Below are positions 27,270 through 34,958 of a DNA stretch of 64,000 nt, piece after piece; position 1 is the stretch's first letter; every line of letters begins with the position of its first letter. The DNA is from Bacillus sp. A301a_S52. Its GTDB lineage: Bacteria; Bacillota; Bacilli; Bacillales; Salisediminibacteriaceae. The notes under the pieces are model-generated. The model saw only the letters and a list, made by a program, of their open reading frames with translations. It ran no database searches and was not told the DNA's origin. Made by a program: the position numbers and the translations under genes. Location of the stretch: assembly GCA_024701455.1 (NCBI GenBank), contig JABXYP010000001.1, positions 2,050,001-2,114,000 on the forward strand. The letters are read 5' to 3'.

Positions 27270-28454
27270 ATGTTTCAACTAAGTATGAATATGTTATACA
27301 CAGCGTTTTTCTTCTTTTTACTTGCCACTATTTTTTATGCGGTATCAATCACAGGGAAAAAATTTAAAAATCGTCGAGGAGAAGAACATAATAAGTCTGC
27401 CTTGATCGGTTATTTTTTCTCTATTGGTGGGTTTGTCTTTTCGCTAACATATTTTATTACTCGCTGGATAGCAGTAGGCTATGCACCAGTCAGTAATATG
27501 TTTGAGTATACTACCGCTTTAGGTATTGCTATCTCGCTAGCTTTTGTCATTATTTACCCAATTTACAAAATAAATTATTTAGGCCTGTTTACAATGCCTG
27601 TTGCCATGTTAATTATTGCCTACGCCTCGCTTTTTCCAACCGAAAAACAGGCTTTGATTGCTGCATTACAATCACACTGGTTAACAATACATGTTATTAC
27701 AACTGTTATTGGACAAGGCATATTAGCTATTGGATTTGCTGCTGGTCTTTTGTATTTAGTGCGGGTAATAGATTTTACTAAAGCCTCTAAAAAGGTAAAA
27801 GGCGTCGAGTTTATCATGTTCTCATTAATTGCAGTGCTAGCGTATGTGTTAGTGAATATCGGTTTTGGGTTGGCTAATTATGAAGCTGTTTTCACGTATG
27901 TGGATGAGCAAGAAAATGTAGCAGAAATGGTCTATCATGTACCTCCGCTTATTGGTCCTCATGAAGGAGAGTTGATATCCGACCAAGGTATGAATCCACT
28001 CATCTCTACACCAGCAAATATTCGGAGTGGGGGTGTCAATATGGTTGTGTGGTCCGTATTAACAGGATTAATCATATATTGGCTTTTACGACTCATTTTT
28101 CGTAAGCCGCTTGGTGGTACTCTTCAACCGATAGTGAAAAACGTAAACCCTCAATTAGTAGACGAAATTAGTTATCGGGCGATTGCTATTGGCTTTCCTA
28201 TCTTTACACTTGGCGGTCTGATTTTTGCCATGATCTGGGCTCAAATTGCTTGGACAAGATTTTGGGGATGGGATCCAAAAGAAGTATGGGCGCTTATTAC
28301 ATTCTTATTCTATGCCGCGTACTTGCATTTACGTTTATCACGGGGCTGGCATGGAGAAAAAAGTGCATGGCTATGTGTTGTAGGGTTCGCTCTTATTATG
28401 TTTAATCTTGTATTCGTTAATCTTGTTATTGCCGGATTGCATTCATATGCCTAG
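27270..28454 (+). CDS. resC: Cytochrome c biogenesis protein ResC (CcsA family)
   Basis: Haem-handling membrane protein of System II. The start ATG at 27270 has AAAGGAGGAG about 9 bases upstream; an earlier in-frame start at 27207 lies inside resB and lacks support. The 394 residues contain many membrane helices and the haem-binding WWD motif WTRFWGWDPKEVWALITFL near the C terminus. Conserved histidines include SHWLTIHVITT and RGWHGEKSAW. Follows resB by 4 bases. Confidence 0.95.
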   Translation: MFQLSMNMLYTAFFFFLLATIFYAVSITGKKFKNRRGEEHNKSALIGYFFSIGGFVFSLTYFITRWIAVGYAPVSNMFEYTTALGIAISLAFVIIYPIYKINYLGLFTMPVAMLIIAYASLFPTEKQALIAALQSHWLTIHVITTVIGQGILAIGFAAGLLYLVRVIDFTKASKKVKGVEFIMFSLIAVLAYVLVNIGFGLANYEAVFTYVDEQENVAEMVYHVPPLIGPHEGELISDQGMNPLISTPANIRSGGVNMVVWSVLTGLIIYWLLRLIFRKPLGGTLQPIVKNVNPQLVDEISYRAIAIGFPIFTLGGLIFAMIWAQIAWTRFWGWDPKEVWALITFLFYAAYLHLRLSRGWHGEKSAWLCVVGFALIMFNLVFVNLVIAGLHSYA

Positions 28455-28630
28455 TCATTTATTGCCTGCTCTTAAATAAGAGCGGGCTCTTGTACTAGTC
28501 TTATGAAAGAGTATACACGCAGTGCCATGAACATGTTACAATAAATTGTGAACAAATTGGACGGAAGGTCCTGACAACTGTAAGAGTATAAACCACAGAA
28601 TTGTGGCTTAAACTTAAGGGGGATTAAAAT

Positions 28631-29347
28631 ATGGCTGACGAAGCAAAAATATTAGTTGTTGATGATGAAGAGCGTATAAGAAGACTATTAAAAATGTATT
28701 TAGAACGTGAAGAGTATGATGTGGATGATGCAGAAAATGGAGAAAAAGCCCTCCAAATGGCTTTAGATACGGATTACGACTTAATTGTTTTAGATTTAAT
28801 GATGCCTGGTATTGATGGTATTGAAGTATGTGAAGAGATTAGGAAACATAAAGCGACGCCCATAATCATGCTAACTGCAAAAGGTGAAGAAACTAACAGA
28901 GTTCAAGGTTTTGAGGCAGGAACGGACGATTATATTGTGAAGCCGTTTAGCCCCCGTGAAGTGGTGTTACGTGTTAAAGCTCTATTACGTAGAGCATCTT
29001 CTACTAAGTTTTTGCAAACAGAGACAACGACCAAGGATGTACTCGTATTTCCTCACTTAACCATTGATAATGATGCACATAGAGTGACAGCAGATGGCAA
29101 CCATATTAATCTAACACCTAAAGAATATGAACTGTTACATTATCTTGCTCAAGCACCTGACAAAGTGTTTGCGAGGGAGCAGTTATTGAAAGATGTGTGG
29201 AATTATGAGTTTTTTGGCGACCTTCGAACAGTTGATACTCATATTAAACGTCTCCGTGAAAAATTAAATAAAATGTCACCTGAGGCTGCGAACATGATCT
29301 CCACTGTTTGGGGAGTTGGATATAAATTTGAGGCAGTGAAAGACTAA
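28631..29347 (+). CDS. resD: Response regulator ResD
   Basis: OmpR-type regulator of aerobic and anaerobic respiration genes. The 238 residues have a receiver domain: DDE acid pocket (VVDDEERIRR), phospho-Asp in IVLDLMMPGIDG (about residue 57), Thr in MLTAKGEE and Lys in DDYIVKPFSPRE. The C-terminal winged helix has LTPKEYELLHYL and DLRTVDTHIKRLREKL. It lies 176 bases after resC, with a small inverted repeat (GCTCTTA/TAAGAGC) between, so it may have its own promoter. It overlaps resE by 1 base. Confidence 0.96.
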   Translation: MADEAKILVVDDEERIRRLLKMYLEREEYDVDDAENGEKALQMALDTDYDLIVLDLMMPGIDGIEVCEEIRKHKATPIIMLTAKGEETNRVQGFEAGTDDYIVKPFSPREVVLRVKALLRRASSTKFLQTETTTKDVLVFPHLTIDNDAHRVTADGNHINLTPKEYELLHYLAQAPDKVFAREQLLKDVWNYEFFGDLRTVDTHIKRLREKLNKMSPEAANMISTVWGVGYKFEAVKD

Positions 29348-31137
29348 TGTTTTTTTGGCGGAGCGTCGTAGGGAAATTGTGGTTTACAATACTTCTTCTC
29401 GTCTCAGTTGTACTTGTTATACTTACCGTGCTACTTCTACAATATTTCGAGCGGTTTCATACTGATCAAGCTGAAAGTGAACTCATGAACCATGCGCACT
29501 TAATTGTCTCGTTATTAGAAGAAGAAGGTGTGGATGAGTCAGCACTTGCGATGAGTCGAAATATTTCTGCTACTTATGAAACCGAGGCGTTAATTATTCG
29601 AAATGAAGAGGACTACTGGTATACAACTGAAGGCGATTCCTATGACATGCCTATTACTCTCTTCCATGAAGATAATGTGCTGTCACGAGTGATTGAGTTT
29701 CAAGAAACCATCGTTACTGAATCGGATTATACGTTCCCTGTGAGAGGAGAACAGATAAGTGAAGAAATGATGGTTGTAGGACTGCCTGTTGAATTTATTA
29801 ACGGGGAGTATGGGGCACTTTTTATGTATCAATCACTTGATGTGGTAGAAGAAGCTTCAAACCAAACTAAAAATATTATTTATCTATCAGCCGGAATTGC
29901 CATTATTTTAACAACCGTCTTTGCTTTTTTCTTGACAACGCGCATTACAGCTCCGCTTAGAAAAATGCGAAAAGCATCTTTAGAAGTTGCTAAAGGAAAC
30001 TTCGATACGAAAATTCCAATATTAACTACTGATGAAATTGGGTTGCTTGCTATTGCGTTCAATAGAATGGCCAGGGCACTTAATACGAATTTAAATGCAC
30101 TTAACCAAGAGAAGGAGCAACTGTCTAGGATATTAAGTTCGATGGCAGATGGGGTTATAACGTTAGATAGAGACGGAGAAGTGATGGTAACGAACCCGCC
30201 GGCCAACGAATTTATTGGTGCTTGGCTATATGAACAAGGTTATGAAGTGGAAGAGTCTGGTCAACTCCCTGAAGAGCTTCAATCTTTATTTGAAAAAGTC
30301 GTCACTGAAGAAATGGAGCAAATGGGTGAGGTAGATGTACAAGGGCGTAGCTGGGTGATTTTAATGACACCGTTGTATGACCATGAGCATGTGAGAGGGG
30401 CAGTGGCTGTTCTTCGTGATATGACGGAAGAACGAATGCATGATAAATTAAGAAAAGATTTTATCGCCAACGTATCACACGAGCTTCGTACACCTATTTC
30501 TATGTTACAGGGCTATAGTGAAGCAATTATTGACGATATTGCAGGGAATGAAGATGAGAAAAGAGAGTTGGCCAAAATTATTTACGATGAATCCTTAAGG
30601 ATGGGTCGTCTAGTTAATGAGTTACTTGATCTAGCCCGCATGGAAGCTGGACATATTCAGTTAACAATAGAAGCTCTTGATTTAGAAACATTAGCAACTA
30701 AGATGTTGCGGAAATTTAAAGGTATAGCAAAAGAACATAAGGTGAAGCTTGAAGGGGATATTCAACCTATTGAAAAAGCAGTGATGGCTGACTCTGACAG
30801 GTTAGAACAGATCTTAACAAACCTTATTGACAATGCGATACGTCATACGCCAGAGTCCGGCACAGTAACATTAAGAGTAGAAGCAGTTCTTAATGGCGTT
30901 AAATTAGAAGTAGTAGATACAGGAGCAGGCATACCAGAAGAGGACTTACCTTTTGTTTTTGAACGCTTTTATAAAGCAGATAAAGCACGAACACGTGGAA
31001 GAGCAGGGACAGGTTTAGGATTAGCTATCGTGAAAAATATTGTAGATGCACATAAAGGAAAAGTATCAGCTCATAGTAAAGTAAATGAGGGGACAACGTT
31101 TTCGGTCTATTTACCTTACATTTCCTCTGATAAATGA
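29347..31137 (+). CDS. resE: Sensor histidine kinase ResE
   Basis: Membrane kinase for ResD. The 596 residues show helix 1 (WFTILLLVSVVLVILTVLLL), an extracytoplasmic region of about 130 residues, helix 2 (IIYLSAGIAIILTTVFAFFL), a HAMP domain (TRITAPLRKMRKASLEVAKG), a PAS-like domain (about residues 260-365), the H box FIANVSHELRTPISMLQGY, and ATP-binding N, G1, F and G2 boxes (NLIDNAIRHTPE, VVDTGAGIPEED, FVFERFYKADKARTRGRAGT). ATG overlaps the resD stop. Confidence 0.96.
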   Translation: MFFWRSVVGKLWFTILLLVSVVLVILTVLLLQYFERFHTDQAESELMNHAHLIVSLLEEEGVDESALAMSRNISATYETEALIIRNEEDYWYTTEGDSYDMPITLFHEDNVLSRVIEFQETIVTESDYTFPVRGEQISEEMMVVGLPVEFINGEYGALFMYQSLDVVEEASNQTKNIIYLSAGIAIILTTVFAFFLTTRITAPLRKMRKASLEVAKGNFDTKIPILTTDEIGLLAIAFNRMARALNTNLNALNQEKEQLSRILSSMADGVITLDRDGEVMVTNPPANEFIGAWLYEQGYEVEESGQLPEELQSLFEKVVTEEMEQMGEVDVQGRSWVILMTPLYDHEHVRGAVAVLRDMTEERMHDKLRKDFIANVSHELRTPISMLQGYSEAIIDDIAGNEDEKRELAKIIYDESLRMGRLVNELLDLARMEAGHIQLTIEALDLETLATKMLRKFKGIAKEHKVKLEGDIQPIEKAVMADSDRLEQILTNLIDNAIRHTPESGTVTLRVEAVLNGVKLEVVDTGAGIPEEDLPFVFERFYKADKARTRGRAGTGLGLAIVKNIVDAHKGKVSAHSKVNEGTTFSVYLPYISSDK

Positions 31138-31182
31138 AGGGCATCGTGAAAAGAGTAGTATTATACTTAATAGCAAACAGAT

Positions 31183-31226
31183 AAAAACAATCCTCTCTAA
31201 CTGCTTGGTTTAGAGGGATTGTTTTT
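31183..31226 (+). terminator. Intrinsic terminator after resE
   Basis: AAAAACAATCCTCTCTAA (31183-31200) pairs with TTTAGAGGGATTGTTTTT (31209-31226), 18 pairs with one mismatch or wobble. Bases 31227-31357 between it and moaB hold no gene I can support. Confidence 0.9.
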
Positions 31227-31357
31227 ATTAAAGTAGAGGGGGATAGACGCTGAAGGTTTCTATTACAGCTGGACGCTGTGTTGAAACCTATGGGTTTGGA
31301 AAGATGAGACGTTTTTGGTTGTGAAGAAGAAGACTTGTCTTCAAGTGAGTCGTAAAA

Positions 31358-31873
31358 CTATTTTCTATCTTTATTAACTTCTCGAATGACATGTGACAAT
31401 TCAGGAATTATAAGCTTTTCCATAGCTAACTTTACGGCACCACTAGAGCCAGGGGTGGAAAAAATAGCCGTGCATCCCCTTATACCGGCGGTAGCTCTAC
31501 TTAACATTGCGGCAGGCCCAATGTCTAACTCATAACTTAAATAGCGAAACAATTCGCCGAAGCCAACTATCTCTTTGTCCAACATTTGTTTTACAGCTTC
31601 GAACGTTGTATCTCTCAATGCTAACCCTGTTCCACCATTAATTAATAATGCTTCAATGTCTTTGTTTTGATCGGCTAATCTTATGTATTCTTGAATCTCT
31701 GTAAAGTCATCTTTTGTAATCACACGTTTTAGCACGCGATGTCCTGCTTCTTGAAGGGCATGAGACATAAACTGGCCACTCTTATCTGTTTCGATTGTTC
31801 GTGTATCAGACACTGTAAGAACCATACAGCTGATGGAATGTGGGGCTTCTTTCTTATGTTCAGTTACACTCAT
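31358..31873 (-). CDS. moaB: Molybdenum cofactor biosynthesis protein B
   Basis: MogA/MoaB-family protein for adenylylation of molybdopterin. The 171 residues contain CMVLTVSDTRTIETDKSG, LINGGTGLALRDTTFEAV (the family GGTG motif, near residue 90) and ATAGIRGCTAIFSTPGSSGA near the C terminus. Monocistronic on the minus strand; GGGGG precedes its ATG. No other molybdopterin gene is in the window. Confidence 0.94.
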   Translation of the reverse strand: MSVTEHKKEAPHSISCMVLTVSDTRTIETDKSGQFMSHALQEAGHRVLKRVITKDDFTEIQEYIRLADQNKDIEALLINGGTGLALRDTTFEAVKQMLDKEIVGFGELFRYLSYELDIGPAAMLSRATAGIRGCTAIFSTPGSSGAVKLAMEKLIIPELSHVIREVNKDRK

Positions 31874-31992
31874 ATATATATCCCCCTATAATAAAAGTAA
31901 TGATAGTTATTATTATAACAATTGAAAAGCTCTAAGGACAAAAATAAAGTGAATTAATAGCAAACAAGAAGAAAGTGAGGTAATAAATCCAT

Positions 31993-32547
31993 ATGAAAAT
32001 TTATACAAAACAAGGCGATGAAGGACAAACACAATTGATCGGTAAACGAGTGAAAAAGACACATGCAAGAGTTGAAGCATACGGTACGTTAGATGAATTA
32101 AATAGTTGTATCGGTTTGGCGGTAGTCTACGCCAAGGAGGAAAAGCATGAAGATATTGTCGGTGACTTAACAACTATTCAACATGAGTTATTTGATTTAG
32201 GTGGCGATTTGGCTAACGTCACAAAAAAACAAGACTGGAAGATAGGCTTACATGCGCCAGAGAGGCTGGAGAGCTTAATAGATAAACACTGGGAGGAGGC
32301 ACCGCCGATAAAAGCATTTATTCTTCCAGGGGGTGGGAAGTTATCTGCTCAACTTCACGTTTGCCGAACGATTACAAGGCGAGCTGAGAGATTAACGGTT
32401 AATTTAGAAGTAGATAGTATTCCGCCAGCGGCCTTACCATACCTAAATCGCCTGTCTGATTACTTCTTTGCTGCAGCTCGGGCTGTGAATGCTAGGAGTA
32501 GGACGGAGGATATCTTATATGAGCATGGGAATGATAAACAAGAGTAA
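31993..32547 (+). CDS. Cob(I)alamin adenosyltransferase, PduO type
   Basis: Makes adenosylcobalamin from ATP and cob(I)alamin. The 184 residues have the PduO N-terminal marks: MKIYTKQGDEGQTQLIGKRV, AYGTLDELNSCIGLA, HELFDLGGDLA and the conserved LPGGGKLSAQLHVCRTITRRAER followed by LNRLSDYFFAAAR. Related to B. subtilis YvqK. AGGTAATAAATCC precedes the ATG. Divergent from moaB. Confidence 0.92.
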   Translation: MKIYTKQGDEGQTQLIGKRVKKTHARVEAYGTLDELNSCIGLAVVYAKEEKHEDIVGDLTTIQHELFDLGGDLANVTKKQDWKIGLHAPERLESLIDKHWEEAPPIKAFILPGGGKLSAQLHVCRTITRRAERLTVNLEVDSIPPAALPYLNRLSDYFFAAARAVNARSRTEDILYEHGNDKQE

Positions 32548-32728
32548 CTATTCAGCCTGAACGTTATAATGAAATTGTCGACACGAAGAAACGTCCGTTG
32601 GTTGTTAAGAAGGACCTGAAAAACGGTGACTCCTGGAGGAGGCGCCGCAGTGGTTCTAATAAACATGAACTTAAAAGACCGTCTCTTTAGACTGACCTAG
32701 TCATATGAGACAGTAATAAAACACCTTC

Positions 32729-33535
32729 CTAGGCTGCCATATCACCAAACTTTATTGGTGTGTGGTAGCCTAACTTTTCTTGGATACGCTCTTCGTTATA
32801 ATACGTCATAAATTGATCTACACGATCCTTGACTTCTTCTAAAGACAAAGAATTGAATTTAACATACTGAAATTCTTCTGATTTCAAGTTCGAATGGAAG
32901 GACTCAATAACTGCGTTGTCCCAACAGTTTCCTCTGCGTGACATACTACTGACTAAATTCTTTTCTTTAATCCGATTTTGATAAGCATAAGAAGAATAGA
33001 CACTTCCTTGATCTGAATGGATGATGACTCCTTTGGGGTTTCCTCGCTTTTCTAGTGCTTCATCTAAGGTATCAATCACCAAAGGGATTTGTTGATGAGT
33101 ATAAAGCTTATAAGCCACGATTTGATTATTAAACAAGTCTATAATCGTTGATAAGTATAAAGTGTCTGGACCATATTGAATGTAGGTAATATCCGTTACC
33201 CACTTTTCGTTAGGTTTACTTGCATGAAACTCTCGCTGTAATAAGTTTGGCGCGATAACGACGGATTCCCCTTGAGATTTCCACCTTCTTTTTTGCTTTA
33301 CTCTACATTGAAGATGATGTTCTTGCATGATCCGTTGAACGGTATTGCGATTTAATTTGATCTGGTAATCACGTTTTAATAGCTCCTTGATTTTACGGTG
33401 ACCATATCGATACTTTGTTTTTTCGCAAAGGTAAATAATCGTTTCCTCTTCCTTAGACAACTCCACTGGTTGCGCAGATGCCCAGCGATAATAGGTCGAT
33501 CTGGACACATTTAAAGCTGATAAAATAGCTGACAC
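32729..33535 (-). CDS. IS3-family transposase OrfB (catalytic part)
   Basis: DDE integrase of the rve family. The 268 residues from the first ATG contain an HTH_21 region (RYGHRKIKELLKRDYQIKLN) and the catalytic triad in WVTDITYIQYG, IIHSDQGSVYSS and NAVIESFHSNLK. The true product is probably the OrfAB fusion. The same frame stays open upstream through VEKEIVLQLVQTLRGKYT into orfA, so a minus-1 shift at the A AAA AAG heptamer would join the two (32729-33933). Confidence 0.93.
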   Translation of the reverse strand: MSAILSALNVSRSTYYRWASAQPVELSKEEETIIYLCEKTKYRYGHRKIKELLKRDYQIKLNRNTVQRIMQEHHLQCRVKQKRRWKSQGESVVIAPNLLQREFHASKPNEKWVTDITYIQYGPDTLYLSTIIDLFNNQIVAYKLYTHQQIPLVIDTLDEALEKRGNPKGVIIHSDQGSVYSSYAYQNRIKEKNLVSSMSRRGNCWDNAVIESFHSNLKSEEFQYVKFNSLSLEEVKDRVDQFMTYYNEERIQEKLGYHTPIKFGDMAA

Positions 33536-33561
33536 TGTATATTTTCCCCGTAAAGTTTGGA

Positions 33562-33933
33562 CTAGTTGGAGGACGATTTCTTTCTCAACTCCTTTTCGAT
33601 CTCCAAATACTTTTTTAAGATGTCATTTTCCTGTTTTAAATGATTCATTTGGCGTTCTTTTTTCTCTTCATCACTTGAACTATCAGGCCCATGTCCATAT
33701 GAATATTGTTTTCCTATTGGTTGATCGAATCGATGAACCTGATTTTCACGATACCACTTCATCCACGTTTTGATTTGGGACACATTTTTAATCCCATACT
33801 TCTCCATGATCTCACGATTAGTAAACTGCCCACTCATCTTATCTTTCACGACTGCCCACTTAACCTCATTTGAATATACGTTTTTGCCCATGCAAAAACA
33901 CCTCCGAATTAGTACTTTGTTTAAGTGTACCAT
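33562..33933 (-). CDS. IS3-family transposase OrfA (HTH part)
   Basis: DNA-binding part of the IS transposase, 123 residues. A helix-turn-helix lies near the N terminus (FTNREIMEKYGIKNVSQIKT) and a leucine-zipper-like helix at the C terminus (MNHLKQENDILKKYLEIEKE). The C-terminal codons TTA AAA AAG contain the frameshift heptamer. The start is most likely the inner ATG of MGKNVYSNEVKWAVVK, 15 residues in from 33933 (near 33891). Confidence 0.88.
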   Translation of the reverse strand: MVHLNKVLIRRCFCMGKNVYSNEVKWAVVKDKMSGQFTNREIMEKYGIKNVSQIKTWMKWYRENQVHRFDQPIGKQYSYGHGPDSSSDEEKKERQMNHLKQENDILKKYLEIEKELRKKSSSN

Positions 33934-34009
33934 TTCGAAGGTGTTTTATAGTGTCCCAATAATTTAGGTTAGTTTACTTTTAAGTAAAGTGAGAGACGGT
34001 CTTTTATTT

Positions 34010-34783
34010 TTAGATAAGAATTTCAATTTCAGCTTGTTCCCGAAGATCATCTAAATATAGGTCTAACTTTAATTCATTCTCAATGTCTTCTTGAATATCT
34101 TCAAATTCTCCGATTTGTGGGTTGTTCATAACGATTTCTTCATAATATTCTCTAGCCTCATCTTCACTAACTTCGTAAAGGTCTTCATCTAGGTGAGCCA
34201 TTGTTTGAAGCTCTTGAACGCGTTTCATTTGACGAATATCATCTTCTAATTGCTCTAATGTGTAATTTTGCATTTCTAAAGCTTGCTCAAATTCTTCTTC
34301 TTCTTCGAATTGCTCACGCATTTGATCGAGCTCTTCTTCAACTTGCTCATCACTTACTTCGATGTTTTGAGCATCTGCTTCTTGGTTAAGTAACTCTTGA
34401 TTCACAAGTAAGTCAAGGATATCTTGTTGCAGTTCTTGGATCATTGCGACATTTTCTTCATCTTCAGGATCCAAACCTTGCTGAGCTAAAAGCATTTCAT
34501 ATTGAGACATTTGCATTTGTAATTCTTCCATTGGTATTTCTTCTCCATTAACAATAGCAATAGGCTCGTCAGGATCTGCTTCTAAAGCTCCTTCTTCGTT
34601 CATTGCTGTTTCATTATTATTTCCGCCATCTTCTGGCACGTTCTCTGTCGTTTCATTCGTATTATTTGGGTCATTCTCTACATCATTTGTATTCTCTCCG
34701 CCACAAGCTGCTAAAACAAGCATTGTAGAAAGTGGGATAGCAAGGAAAGCTTTTTTGTCTACACGCTTCATTTTCATCATCAA
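34010..34783 (-). CDS. SurA N-domain lipoprotein (PrsA-like, no PPIase domain)
   Basis: Probably an extracytoplasmic chaperone. Lipoprotein signal peptide with lipobox LVLAACGG (Cys near residue 27). A low-complexity Asn/Glu/Thr linker follows, then a SurA_N-type helical domain from about residue 72 (PIAIVNGEEIPMEELQMQMS) with NQELLNQEADAQNIEVSDEQ. No parvulin domain is present, so isomerase activity is not expected. The protein is strikingly acidic (EEEEEFEQALEMQ). AAAGG precedes the start. Its terminator hairpin is split by the IS. Confidence 0.8.
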   Translation of the reverse strand: MMMKMKRVDKKAFLAIPLSTMLVLAACGGENTNDVENDPNNTNETTENVPEDGGNNNETAMNEEGALEADPDEPIAIVNGEEIPMEELQMQMSQYEMLLAQQGLDPEDEENVAMIQELQQDILDLLVNQELLNQEADAQNIEVSDEQVEEELDQMREQFEEEEEFEQALEMQNYTLEQLEDDIRQMKRVQELQTMAHLDEDLYEVSEDEAREYYEEIVMNNPQIGEFEDIQEDIENELKLDLYLDDLREQAEIEILI

Positions 34784-34903
34784 CCTTTCACTGTTTGTCT
34801 TACATTGGTTATCAGCTTATCATAGGCATATTGGTAATTTCAATTTTTGAATTCTATAAAAGTATGGCCTCCGAGAGGAAAGTATGTAAGGTTATGTCGA
34901 TAG

Positions 34904-34942
34904 AAAGAAAAAAAGCTCTCCAACTGTCATATGTTGGAGAAC
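34904..34942 (-). terminator. Intrinsic terminator of serA
   Basis: On the minus strand GTTCTCCAAC pairs with GTTGGAGAGC around the loop ATATGACA, followed by T7 (A run at 34904-34914 on +). It begins 17 bases after the serA stop. Confidence 0.85.
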
Positions 34943-34958
34943 TCTTTATAGAAAAGTA

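Larger units (their letters stand above)
32706..33958 (-). mobile_element. Complete IS3-family (IS150 group) insertion sequence, 1253 bp
   Basis: Termini are TGAGACAGTAATAAAACACC on the left and, as reverse complement of the right end, TGGGACACTATAAAACACC, an imperfect inverted repeat starting TG and ending CA. A 3-base direct repeat ATA flanks it (32703-32705 and 33959-33961). It holds orfA and orfB on the minus strand with an A AAA AAG slippery site at 33610-33616. All DDE residues are present, so it looks intact and recent. Confidence 0.9.
32673..34005. other. Intergenic hairpin split by an IS element
   Basis: AAAAGACCGTCTCT (32673-32686) and AGAGACGGTCTTTT (33992-34005) are exact inverted repeats. 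Inside them AGACTGACCTA (32689-32699) pairs with TAGGTTAGTTT (33965-33975) with two G-T pairs. With the IS and one ATA copy removed, the apical loop is 9 bases (GTCATAATT). The structure was probably the shared terminator of the adenosyltransferase gene and the convergent lipoprotein gene. The right side also has a small ACTTTTAAGTAAAGT hairpin. Confidence 0.75.

Noticed and set aside
31227..31357. Non-coding stretch after the resE terminator with two GACGCTG motifs
   Set aside because: Checked as a possible seventh repeat copy; it lacks the shared core motifs and TTTAT borders.
32548..32672. GC-richer segment after the adenosyltransferase gene
   Set aside because: No open frame with a ribosome-binding site and no recognised RNA structure; left unannotated.
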